DNA of 64,000 nt, taken from the NCBI RefSeq assembly GCF_000235405.2, contig NC_017095.1, positions 372,001 to 436,000 on the forward strand, given 5' to 3'. This DNA comes from Fervidobacterium pennivorans DSM 9078 (GTDB taxonomy: Bacteria; Thermotogota; Thermotogae; Thermotogales; Fervidobacteriaceae). This document shows positions 9,351-17,118 of this stretch, in pieces (the stretch's first letter is position 1; each line of letters opens with the position of its first letter). The position numbers and the translations under genes are program-made. The notes beneath the pieces were generated by a model. It saw only the letters and a list, made by a program, of their open reading frames with translations. It did no database searches and was not told where the DNA came from.

Positions 9351-9871
9351 AATTCACTTCCCCTTATCTTTGTTAAGTGTTTACCTTCTACGAAACGAGC
9401 CATTATGTAAAGCAAATCAGAGAGACGATTCAGATACTTTATAATTTCTGGTCTTACTTGTTCTTGTTCTGAAAGACGTACGACGAGCCGTTCTGCTCGC
9501 CTTGCAATTGTTCTGCATACATCTAAATAAGCGCTTGGAATAGTTTCGCCCGGTAGGACGAAAGAATCAAGTTTTACAGTTTCCTCATAGGTGTGAACAT
9601 ATTTCGTAAGCGTTTCAACGTCTTCGTCATTTATCAACCTGACAAATTTTTCTCCTTTTGCCAGTTCGGCTGCCAGTCTAAAAAGGTCCCTTTGGACCTG
9701 TTCTACGATTTCCCTTTCGTAATCGGGTAAGAAATGCTTGACCAGCCCCAAAAATGAGTTCAATTCGTCAACAGTACCATAGCTTTCAACCCTAAGATGT
9801 GCTTTTGATATGCGTTCTCCGTTTGCAAGACTTGTTTCTCCCATATCGCCAGTTTTCGTCGTAATTGACAT
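9347..9871 (-). CDS. ATP:cob(I)alamin adenosyltransferase (PduO-type)
   Basis: Transfers the 5'-deoxyadenosyl group of ATP to cob(I)alamin to make coenzyme B12. Family marks: TKTGDMGETSLANGERISK (ATP-binding N-terminal stretch), VESYGTVDELNSFLGL, and RRAERLVVRLSEQ with YLNRLSDLLYIMAR near the C-terminus. The start is set at the ATG at 9871 because GGAGGGG (9878-9884) is 6 bases upstream; the TTG at 9886 overlaps that site. It is the first gene of an operon with hutH and a chemoreceptor; a strong promoter lies 50 bases upstream. Histidine ammonia-lyase does not need B12, so the pairing is unexpected. Confidence 0.92.
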   Translation of the reverse strand: MSITTKTGDMGETSLANGERISKAHLRVESYGTVDELNSFLGLVKHFLPDYEREIVEQVQRDLFRLAAELAKGEKFVRLINDEDVETLTKYVHTYEETVKLDSFVLPGETIPSAYLDVCRTIARRAERLVVRLSEQEQVRPEIIKYLNRLSDLLYIMARFVEGKHLTKIRGSEL

Positions 9872-9920
9872 AATTGTCCCCTCCAAATTTTTTAGAATAA
9901 GGCTGTCTCGTCTAAAACTT

Positions 9921-9949
9921 ATTATACTAGGTTATGTAGTTTTTCACAA
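9921..9949 (-). promoter_or_regulatory. Promoter of the adenosyltransferase-hutH-receptor operon
   Basis: On the minus strand, TTGTGA (9944-9949) and TATAAT (9921-9926) are separated by 17 bases, close to the sigma-A consensus. It lies about 50 bases upstream of the adenosyltransferase start and in the gap after the GNAT gene. Confidence 0.7.
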
Positions 9950-9984
9950 ACTCAAGAAATACAGTCTATTACTTTTGTAATGCG

Positions 9985-10563
9985 TTATCTTTGAAAGTTC
10001 TGTTCCATGCACCTTTGTTCATTTAAAATCTTTCCGTAAATGACCACGTTCTCGTAAGTATAAGGGTTCTTAAGATAACAGCTTTTTTTACCCTCTAGTT
10101 GGAAACCATATTTTTCTAATATTTTTCGCATGGGTATGTTCTTTTCCAAGGTTTCTGCTTCAATTCTGATAGCGCCGTTATTTTTTGCCCAATCAATAGC
10201 CAATTCCGTAAATTTGGAACCAAGTCCTTTACCCCTGTGTTCTAGTATAATCTCCATCCCAAGTTCGGCAACATGCGCTGTTTTCTTTTTGTTATCCAAA
10301 AACCACACCCACAATTGACCAACGATGTCATGAGCGTATTCAGCAACTAAAAACAACCTGTTGTCCATTGATAGCCAGTTCTTTATCCAATTTGTCATTC
10401 CTTCCATAGTTATCTCGTCAGGTTCGGAAAGTATCGTATCGCTTTCTGCAGCAACTTTCTTGCGCATCAAGTATGCCTTTTCGAAATCATCTAACGAAAC
10501 AGACCGTAGAATGTAATCTTTGAATTGAATAGGTAAGTTCAATCCTTGGAAATCAACCCCCAT
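9985..10563 (-). CDS. GNAT-family N-acetyltransferase
   Basis: Acetyl-CoA-dependent acetyltransferase of unknown substrate. Residues about 15-175 form a GNAT fold: YILRSVSLDDFEKAYLMRKKVAAES opening, GQLWVWFLDN on strand 4, and the acetyl-CoA pyrophosphate loop in LEHRGKGLGSKFTELAIDWAK, followed by IRIEAETLEKNIPMRKILEKYGFQLEG, typical of the RimJ/RimL-like branch. Length 192 is usual. The ATG at 10563 has GGGAGGG five bases upstream. It stands between the terminator of the DtxR-like/small-protein pair and the promoter of the hutH operon, so it is probably its own transcription unit. Confidence 0.85.
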   Translation of the reverse strand: MGVDFQGLNLPIQFKDYILRSVSLDDFEKAYLMRKKVAAESDTILSEPDEITMEGMTNWIKNWLSMDNRLFLVAEYAHDIVGQLWVWFLDNKKKTAHVAELGMEIILEHRGKGLGSKFTELAIDWAKNNGAIRIEAETLEKNIPMRKILEKYGFQLEGKKSCYLKNPYTYENVVIYGKILNEQRCMEQNFQR

Positions 10564-10604
10564 ACTATCCCTCCCGAAGCATAATAAACTTGTGCAGTAT
10601 TAAC

Positions 10605-10644
10605 AAAAAAACAACCCCAACCACAGAAAAAACGTGTTGGGGTT
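10605..10644 (-). terminator. Intrinsic terminator after the DtxR-like/small-protein pair
   Basis: AACCCCAAC (10613-10621) pairs with GTTGGGGTT (10636-10644). On the minus strand the stem is followed by a run of seven T (10605-10611), the standard intrinsic terminator form, 20 bases after the stop at 10664. Confidence 0.82.
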
Positions 10645-10663
10645 CTTATCATTCTCAGAAGTA

Positions 10664-10927
10664 TTATCCAGCACTTCCGGTATTCGGTTTTAATGCTACG
10701 ATTTCCAAATCGACCAAATTCCTTACGTTTTCAAGAAGTCTGATTGCGTCAATTACCGTATCTTTTGTGGCAATGACTTTGAGATATTCACCTTCGAAGC
10801 TCCTTATGTTCATAACATTATCTTCAGCTTCAAGCAAATAGTTTAGGATGTGAACGTCTTCTTTTTTTATTTTTACTAAAATATCGTATTCAACGGGTTC
10901 CTGAACGTTTAACTTATCATCCTTCAT
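10664..10927 (-). CDS. Small conserved protein (DUF4911-like)
   Basis: An 87-residue soluble protein with a beta-alpha-beta-beta-alpha-beta pattern: YDILVKIKKEDVHILNYLLEAEDNVMNIRSFEG, then LKVIATKDTVIDAIRLLENVRNLVDLEIVAL. This looks like a single ACT-like or DUF4911 domain; that name is from memory of the family and unconfirmed. The ATG at 10927 shares a base with the stop of the upstream DtxR-like gene (TGATG), with GAGGAAG as binding site; a GTG at 10930 is the alternative. A terminator follows, so this pair ends a transcription unit. A role as partner or ligand-sensing helper of the regulator is possible but only inferred from the coupling. Confidence 0.6.
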   Translation of the reverse strand: MKDDKLNVQEPVEYDILVKIKKEDVHILNYLLEAEDNVMNIRSFEGEYLKVIATKDTVIDAIRLLENVRNLVDLEIVALKPNTGSAG

Positions 10928-11445
10928 CACTTTTCTGCTTCCTCCTTAGTTCGCTCTTGGGTATTTTCAACACCAGAGATATGCATTGTTAATGGACAGG
11001 GAGCTAACTTTTTGCGTGGCTGTGATAAGAATTTCCTGAACTTTTCGACAATTTCTTTTCCTTCGTCTTCAAAAAAGAATCTCGCAAAATCCGAGAATTT
11101 ATTTACCGTGTTTTCACTTAGGTTGAAATATATGTTCCATGCTGCTTCATCTGCTTCTTCTGGCGAAAGTTGTAAAATCTCACAAAAGAATATCTTTACG
11201 GCGTTAAACCGTGCGTTTTCTGCAACAGCAATTCTTTTTCCTTCAGGCGTTAGAGAAATACCCCCTCTGTGTTCATAATAAAGTAAACCTGCATCTGCCA
11301 ATCTTTCCAGAAATTGCTTTGCTGAAGGCATCTTGACCTTTAAAAAGTTTGATATCTTTTTCAGTCTTGTCCATCCCATTTCGTTCAGTGTTAGGTAGAC
11401 TGCCAGAAGATATTTTCTTTCAGTTGGTCCGAGTTGGTTCTCCAC
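10927..11445 (-). CDS. DtxR/MntR-like metal-dependent regulator
   Basis: Predicted transcription regulator. A winged helix occupies residues 8-70 (RKYLLAVYLTLNEMGWTRLKKISNFLKVKMPSAKQFLERLADAGLLYYEHRGGISLTPEGKRIA), followed by a helical dimerisation/metal domain (FFCEILQLSPEEADEAAWNIYFNLSENTVNKFSDFARFF) as in the iron-dependent repressor family. Usual histidine ligands in that second domain are sparse, so metal dependence is uncertain. There is no C-terminal SH3-like domain. The GTG at 11445 has GAGGTGA five bases upstream; the GTG at 11454 lies inside that site. A second, distinct member is encoded at 23582-24115. Confidence 0.72.
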   Translation of the reverse strand: MENQLGPTERKYLLAVYLTLNEMGWTRLKKISNFLKVKMPSAKQFLERLADAGLLYYEHRGGISLTPEGKRIAVAENARFNAVKIFFCEILQLSPEEADEAAWNIYFNLSENTVNKFSDFARFFFEDEGKEIVEKFRKFLSQPRKKLAPCPLTMHISGVENTQERTKEEAEK

Positions 11446-11484
11446 ATGCTTCACCTCACTATAGTTTCCTTAAAGTTTTTGAAA

Positions 11485-13158
11485 TTAATATCTAAAGGCA
11501 CTCCTACCTATGAATTCTCTTATAATGGATGTTCTGGGAATGTCTTCAATGTTGGTGATAGGCAAGAAGTAATCAAGTATTTTCAATAACCTGTTAGCTT
11601 CCGTTGATTCAGGCACATCATCGGGAACTACTGCCAAGAGAGGTTCTGCAAAGATTTTGAGAACAGATAATTCATAGATAAGTGCGCTGTTGAACATCGC
11701 ATCTGCATTCTCCTGATACGGGAAGATGTTTCTTTCCTCTCCGCGTCTCACACTATCCCACATTCTTAGTGTTGCAAGTGCATCGTGTCCTCTAAACTTG
11801 CTATCCCTCACCATTCTTCTTAGAAGCCTCACATCGGTCGTGTGTAATCTATTGACGTTATCCAAGTTAAGCTGAGCGAGCGCACTTGCGTAGATTTTGA
11901 ATTTTAATTCTTCAGGCACAAGTTCTGTTAGTTTTGGATTGAGTCCATGTATACCCTCAACTATTATTATCTGATCCTTGTCTATTTTCATCTTTGTTCC
12001 CATTGGCTCTCTTTTCCCCATAACGAAATTGAATTTCGGTATTTCAACTTCTTTGCCATTGAAAAGGTCAACTAAGTTTCTGTTGAATAAATCAACATCT
12101 ATCGCTTCAAGTGCTTCAAAATCATAATTACCATTTTCGTCGCGAGGTGTTTTCTCCCTGTCAACAAAGTAGTCGTCTAAGGATATAGTGACGGGCTTAA
12201 AACCACTCGCCTTTAGTTGTACCATCAACCTTTTTGAAAACGTTGTCTTTCCACTTGATGAAGGACCTGCGATAAGCACCAATCTGACGTTACCTTTTTT
12301 CTTAATCTCTTCAGATATCATAGCTATTCTTTTTTCATGGAGTGCTTCTGCAAGTATTATTAAATCAGTTACCGCTCGTTCGCCTTTTGCAATCACTTCA
12401 TTTAGTTCTCCAACGGTGTTTATCTCCATTATTTCGAGCCATCTTGAGTATTCAAGAAAAACGGCAGATAGTTTTGGTAATGGTTTGAACGCAGGCACGG
12501 AAATTTTCCCATCTTTAACCACGGGAAGAAGAAGGACGAATCCTTGCTCGTATTTGACAATGTCGAACCACTTCAGGTACCCTGTGGACGGTGGCATGTA
12601 ACCATAGAAATAATCAAAATGTCCATCCGCCTCGTAAACCTTCACTGTTTTTTTCTTTCTATACTTCAGGAGTTTTACCTTATCTTCCATTTCTGCTGAA
12701 GCAAAAAGTTGAATTGCTTCGCTTTTCTGTAATTCCGTCTTTTTAAATCTTATGTTGGCTTCAACCCATTTTCTCATTTCGCTTGCAAGTTTTTTTACAT
12801 CGTCTTCAGAGAGTTCTACAGGTGTATTTTTATCTCTTATCTCACAGTATATTCCATGACCAATCGTATGTAGCACTTTAAGAGTGTAGGTTTTAAACAA
12901 ACTTCTAACAGCAGCGTGTAAGATGAATAGTAAACCACGTTGATATATCCTCATTCCATCTTGCGACTCAAGTGTGATAAAAGTAACTTCCCCTGAACGA
13001 TATATTGGTCGGAATAGTTCAACAATTGAGTTATTTAACCTTGCTCCGAGCACCATCTTTCCGGTTTTTTTCTCATACTCTTTGGCAATTTGTTCTAAAG
13101 TTGTACCCTGAGCTATTTCATAGGTTTCTCCGTCGACATAGATTTTAAGCATCTCCAT
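11485..13158 (-). CDS. TGS-domain nucleoside (uridine-type) kinase
   Basis: A 557-residue fusion. Residues 1-65 form a TGS domain (KIYVDGETYEIAQGTTLEQIAKEY). Residues 70-230 resemble the second additional domain of threonyl/alanyl-tRNA synthetases (ILHAAVRSLFKTYTLKVLHTIGHGIYCEI). The remainder is a phosphoribulokinase/uridine kinase-type domain with the P-loop GPSSSGKTTFSKRL near residue 300, SLDDYFVDREKTP and VEGIHGLN. This architecture is common in Thermotogae, Firmicutes and protists; it probably phosphorylates a nucleoside or related sugar. AGGAGGG lies 8 bases before the ATG at 13158. A promoter with extended -10 sits 60 bases upstream. Confidence 0.85.
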   Translation of the reverse strand: MEMLKIYVDGETYEIAQGTTLEQIAKEYEKKTGKMVLGARLNNSIVELFRPIYRSGEVTFITLESQDGMRIYQRGLLFILHAAVRSLFKTYTLKVLHTIGHGIYCEIRDKNTPVELSEDDVKKLASEMRKWVEANIRFKKTELQKSEAIQLFASAEMEDKVKLLKYRKKKTVKVYEADGHFDYFYGYMPPSTGYLKWFDIVKYEQGFVLLLPVVKDGKISVPAFKPLPKLSAVFLEYSRWLEIMEINTVGELNEVIAKGERAVTDLIILAEALHEKRIAMISEEIKKKGNVRLVLIAGPSSSGKTTFSKRLMVQLKASGFKPVTISLDDYFVDREKTPRDENGNYDFEALEAIDVDLFNRNLVDLFNGKEVEIPKFNFVMGKREPMGTKMKIDKDQIIIVEGIHGLNPKLTELVPEELKFKIYASALAQLNLDNVNRLHTTDVRLLRRMVRDSKFRGHDALATLRMWDSVRRGEERNIFPYQENADAMFNSALIYELSVLKIFAEPLLAVVPDDVPESTEANRLLKILDYFLPITNIEDIPRTSIIREFIGRSAFRY

Positions 13159-13217
13159 ACATCTTTCCCTCCTATTTGTGATTGTTTGGTGGTCTTCTGC
13201 TTTGAATGTAGCTGATA

Positions 13218-13247
13218 ATTATACCATGCTCGAGTTATTTTTTCCAA
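13218..13247 (-). promoter_or_regulatory. Promoter of the TGS-domain kinase gene
   Basis: On the minus strand, TTGGAA (13242-13247), 18 bases, then TATAAT (13218-13223) preceded by TGG, giving an extended -10. It overlaps the very end of the RNase G/E gene and lies 60 bases before the kinase start. Confidence 0.6.
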
Positions 13248-14617
13248 GTTACTTCGAAGTTTGACGGGTTTACATGAGTAAAATGCACATGGACGTTTAC
13301 TTTGGCAATTTTCTTGATTTCTTCCTTGGTAATCTTGTCTTTGAAATGGGGATGTAATTTGATAATAACTTCTGAAACATCCTTAGGCTTCTTTTGGAGT
13401 GTGTTGAAAAGCTGTTGAATAACGAGCTCAGCGCTTGGTATTGTTCCTTTTCCGTTGCATACTGGACATATTGTTGTCAGACGTTCGTCTAACGACTTAC
13501 TTGTTCTTTTCCTGGTCATTTCAAGAAGTCCGAGTTGGGTAAAGCCGTAGATTTCAACCCTGTTTCTATCCTTTAAAACTTCCTTTTTCATGATTTCGAT
13601 GATTTTATTCCTACTTTTTTCACTTCTCATATCTATAAAATCTATTATTATTATACCTCCAAGATTTCTCAATCGTAAAATTCTTGCAATTTCTACAGCG
13701 GCTTCCGCGTTTATTTGTTCCGACAGTTCTTCGTGGTCACTTGTGGTTGTAAAGTGTCCAGAATTGACGTCTATTACGACCATTGCTTCTGTCTTGTCAA
13801 TTACTATTTCGCCACCTGAAGGCAAAGGAATGTGACGGTTTAAAACACGTTTGAGCTCCTCGTTTATCCCCAGCTCTTCGAATGCATCTCCATCGATTAC
13901 TCTTATCCGAATATTTTTAGAGTAGTTCCTTATCAACTCTTTATACGTCGGTGAGTTAGTAACTACTTCGTCGACCCCTTGTTTTAAGAACTCTCTAAGC
14001 AAGAATTCATCAGAGTCTGACTCTTTGTAAAGTAGCTTGACTTTTTTAGCCTTCTTAAATTCTTTTACTAACTCGCTCCACTTGGCTATCAGTAATTCAC
14101 TTTCTTCGTAAATATGCTGTTCTGTAGCTTCTGCTGCAGCAGTTCTTATTATGAACCCGCAAGAGTACTTTTCACGTAATTTGAGTCCTAATTCTTTTAG
14201 CCTATTTCTATCCTCTGAGTCTTGAATCTTTCTTGACACACCTATACTGCGCGAAAACGGCATTAATACGACATATCTACCTGGTAGACTTATATTTGTA
14301 GTTACCTGTGGCCCTTTTGTTTGTCCGCCTTCCTTTTTTATCTGGACAAGTACTTTTTGGCCTTCTTGGAGTTTCTTTAAGCCGAACGATTCCAAATATT
14401 CTGGTCTTATGTCTTTCAATCTCAGAAAACCATTCTCGTTGTTTGATAGCGTGACAAAAGCAGCCTCAAGCGCAGGTACAAACTTCTCTATTCTACCAAC
14501 GAATATACTCCCAGCAACGCTTTCTTCATCATCTGGGAAGTATATTTCAATTAGTTTTCCATTCTCAAGAAGTGCTGCGTGGGTTTTGTCATTCTTTTTG
14601 TTTATAACCAATGTCAC
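13235..14617 (-). CDS. rng: Ribonuclease G/E family protein
   Basis: Endoribonuclease that trims rRNA precursors and decays mRNA. The 460 residues match RNase G length and lack a long RNase E-type C-terminal scaffold. An S1-like region at residues 35-110 (SIFVGRIEKFVPALEAAFVTLSNNENGFLRLKDI) precedes the catalytic domain (MVVIDVNSGHFTTTSDHEE and IIIIDFIDMRSEKSRNKI carry the magnesium-binding aspartates). The zinc-link CPVCNGKGTI near residue 388 holds the two cysteines that bridge subunits. The start is a GTG at 14617 with GAGGTG six bases upstream. It lies between ahcY and the TGS kinase on the same strand. Confidence 0.92.
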   Translation of the reverse strand: MTLVINKKNDKTHAALLENGKLIEIYFPDDEESVAGSIFVGRIEKFVPALEAAFVTLSNNENGFLRLKDIRPEYLESFGLKKLQEGQKVLVQIKKEGGQTKGPQVTTNISLPGRYVVLMPFSRSIGVSRKIQDSEDRNRLKELGLKLREKYSCGFIIRTAAAEATEQHIYEESELLIAKWSELVKEFKKAKKVKLLYKESDSDEFLLREFLKQGVDEVVTNSPTYKELIRNYSKNIRIRVIDGDAFEELGINEELKRVLNRHIPLPSGGEIVIDKTEAMVVIDVNSGHFTTTSDHEELSEQINAEAAVEIARILRLRNLGGIIIIDFIDMRSEKSRNKIIEIMKKEVLKDRNRVEIYGFTQLGLLEMTRKRTSKSLDERLTTICPVCNGKGTIPSAELVIQQLFNTLQKKPKDVSEVIIKLHPHFKDKITKEEIKKIAKVNVHVHFTHVNPSNFEVTWKK

Positions 14618-14671
14618 ATACTACACCTCTTCGCACTGCTTGTAGAAAATTTATGGAAAGCCGTTACCAGG

Positions 14672-15895
14672 TTAAAAACTTTCGAGGTACTTCCGCTGTT
14701 CATTGGTTAGACTATCAATCTCTATTCCTACAGCCTTTAATTTTAACATTGCAACTTGCCTATCAAGTTCTTCAGGATAATCGTAAACTTTGTTTTCTAA
14801 ATCTTTGTAGTGCTGCGACAGGTAGAGCAAAGATAAGGCTTGAAGCGCGAACGATATATCCATAATTTCTACCGGGTGCCCATCGGCAGCAGCCAAGTTA
14901 ACTAACCTTCCTTGTCCAATAACAAAAATATCTTTTCCATTAATTTCATAGCATGTTACGTTCTTTCTTATCTCGTATTTTTTCGTTGCCAACTTTTCTA
15001 ATTTTTCCATAGGTATCTCAACATTAAAGTGTCCAGCGTTTGCCAAAATGACTCCATTTTTCAATTTAAGAATCGTTTCTTCGTTTAAAACATCACAAAC
15101 GCCTGTTGCAGTGATTATTATGTCTGCTTGTGGAGCAAGTTCATCAATTTTTCCAACATCGAATCCATCCATAAGCGCTTCAACGGCCTTAATAGGATCG
15201 ACTTCACTGACCATTACTCTGGCACCTAAACCGTGTGCACGTAACGCGATGCCTCTTCCGCACCAACCATAACCGGCTACGAGAACTCTTTTACCAGCTA
15301 CAAGAAGGTTTGTGTTTCTCATTATCGAATCCCATGTTGACTGTCCGGTTCCGTATCTATTGTCAAACATAAACTTCATTTTTGCATTGTTAACTGCTAT
15401 TACTGGAACTTTCAACATACCTTGGGCTTGTAAGTTCTTTAATCTCCTCACACCTGTTGTTGTTTCCTCAGACACACCTTTTAGATTATCCAAAACTTCT
15501 TTTCTTTCCGTGTGTGCAAGCACTGTTAAATCAGCACCATCATCGAGTATTAAATCAGGTTTGTAGTCGAGGATTTTGTGTAGAAAAGAAAAATATTCTC
15601 TTTCATCTTCCGTTCGCTTGGCATGAACAACTATTCCGTAGTCTTTGAGTGCTTCTGCAACATCGTCTTGAGTTGACAGAGGGTTGCAACCTGTTACAAA
15701 GACATCGGCGCCAAGTTTTTTTAGGGTTATCGCAAGGTAGGCTGTTTTGGCCTCAAGATGGATTGACATTCCTATCTTCAGACCCTTCAATGAGTAATTC
15801 ATTGTGTGGATAGAATTTAATAATTTCATATGTTTGGACACCCAGTTTATCTTTTGATGTCCCGAGCTTTCTAATTTTCTCTCTTGAGTTTCCAT
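14672..15895 (-). CDS. ahcY: Adenosylhomocysteinase
   Basis: NAD-dependent hydrolase that splits S-adenosylhomocysteine into adenosine and homocysteine, clearing the product of methyl transfer. The 407 residues are slightly short, as in archaeal and Thermotoga enzymes. Seen: SIHLEAKTAYLAITLKKLGADVFVTGCNPLSTQDDVAEAL near the start, DDGADLT, VPVIAVNNAKMKFMFDNRYGTGQSTWD with the conserved lysine, and the NAD loop VLVAGYGWCGRGIALRAHGLGA. AAAGGAGG precedes the ATG at 15895. Together with metK (2531-3721) it covers both sides of the methyl cycle. Confidence 0.96.
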   Translation of the reverse strand: METQERKLESSGHQKINWVSKHMKLLNSIHTMNYSLKGLKIGMSIHLEAKTAYLAITLKKLGADVFVTGCNPLSTQDDVAEALKDYGIVVHAKRTEDEREYFSFLHKILDYKPDLILDDGADLTVLAHTERKEVLDNLKGVSEETTTGVRRLKNLQAQGMLKVPVIAVNNAKMKFMFDNRYGTGQSTWDSIMRNTNLLVAGKRVLVAGYGWCGRGIALRAHGLGARVMVSEVDPIKAVEALMDGFDVGKIDELAPQADIIITATGVCDVLNEETILKLKNGVILANAGHFNVEIPMEKLEKLATKKYEIRKNVTCYEINGKDIFVIGQGRLVNLAAADGHPVEIMDISFALQALSLLYLSQHYKDLENKVYDYPEELDRQVAMLKLKAVGIEIDSLTNEQRKYLESF

Positions 15896-15930
15896 AGTAA
15901 TCCTCCTTTATGCTTCAATGCCATGCTATT

Positions 15931-17097
15931 TTATTTTGCTACCGCTAGCGGTATCTTTTTCTCAATTTTTGAATTCCCAGAAACAAAGGTAATTATCAGA
16001 TCGTAAACTCCGGGTTCAGTAAACGAAAGCCTTTCTAACTTACTTACGAAAGAACGACCGAAAGGAATGCAGTAGACTCTCCTGTTATTAATTTCAAAGT
16101 TGTAACCTATCTTTGCAATGCTGAATTGTATCTTATCAATCTTCAGGAAGCGTTCTTTGTTTATTTTATTCACTAAATAAATCTTGATTACGGGGTTCTT
16201 GCCAACGAGGACGGGTTCTTCACTCTCAATGTTAAAATCGATATCTTTTGGAGAAGATTCTGGATTTTTTGTTATTGGTATTACGGATTTAAATTCTTTT
16301 ATACTGCCATCTTGAAAGTAAAGTTTTGCGTTTATTTCCTCGAGTCCTTCTGTTTCGGCTTTGAACTTCGTAGTTGATTTAAATGCATATGATTCGCCGG
16401 GGTAAAGCCTTACACTTTCATTTACGTATTCTTGAAATTCATTGCCCTTATAGCCCCATATTATCTTTGCAAGTGTTATATCTGTCGGTTGGGTTGTCCT
16501 GTTGATAACATATACTGATGGCTGGAATTCTTCACCAACCAGGTAGTAAGGCTCTGAGAGGATGCCATAGAATATTTCCTCTTTATATATGAATTTTCGT
16601 GAAATTTCGGCAGTTTTTCCATTAATTTTGCATCTTGCGTAGATTGTATACGTTCCGCCAGGCAAGTTTGCCAGAAAGACGTTCTCTTCCAAATTAAAGA
16701 CTAGCCGTCGACCTTGAGCTTGAACAGATCCTTGGACTGCGTTTGGATATGAAAATTCATAAATTGTTTTTAAATCGTTGTAAACCTTAAAGTAAAAATC
16801 GGAAATAACGAAACTTTTCTCTGTTCGTTTTGTATTTACAATATAAACCCGTGCGCCAATCTTTTCTGGGGCAGTATACTCAAGTTTCGGGATTTCGATA
16901 GTCAGCTGGAATGTGTCCACAATGTTAGAATATGTCTGTGGAGAAACGTTCCTAACAAAGAAAAGAAACGAAAAAACAGCCAATACTATTAAAACATTAA
17001 GGAAGAGAAATTTGAAGCTTCTCTTCCTCATGGCATTGTAAGTAGCAGTTATTTCACGCTCTTTTTCTTTTCTGAATTTCTCGGGATCAAAGCCCAA
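15931..17097 (-). CDS. Membrane-anchored extracytoplasmic protein, unknown function
   Basis: Unrecognised 388-residue protein. A basic cytoplasmic stretch of about 27 residues (EKEREITATYNAMRKRS) is followed by one membrane segment (FLFLNVLIVLAVFSFLFFV) and about 340 extracytoplasmic residues with repeated beta-rich modules of roughly 100 residues (GARVYIVNTKRTEKSFVISDF; QPSVYVINRTTQPTDITLAKI; NPVIKIYLVNKINKERFLKI). Each resembles a BsuPI/Ig-like fold. The start is a TTG at 17097 with AAGGGGGAG six bases upstream. It sits directly downstream of the GspE/PilB ATPase gene, so a part in the type IV pilus or envelope machinery is plausible but unproven. Confidence 0.65.
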   Translation of the reverse strand: MGFDPEKFRKEKEREITATYNAMRKRSFKFLFLNVLIVLAVFSFLFFVRNVSPQTYSNIVDTFQLTIEIPKLEYTAPEKIGARVYIVNTKRTEKSFVISDFYFKVYNDLKTIYEFSYPNAVQGSVQAQGRRLVFNLEENVFLANLPGGTYTIYARCKINGKTAEISRKFIYKEEIFYGILSEPYYLVGEEFQPSVYVINRTTQPTDITLAKIIWGYKGNEFQEYVNESVRLYPGESYAFKSTTKFKAETEGLEEINAKLYFQDGSIKEFKSVIPITKNPESSPKDIDFNIESEEPVLVGKNPVIKIYLVNKINKERFLKIDKIQFSIAKIGYNFEINNRRVYCIPFGRSFVSKLERLSFTEPGVYDLIITFVSGNSKIEKKIPLAVAK

Positions 17098-17118
17098 AAA
17101 ACACTCCCCCTTCGTGTT

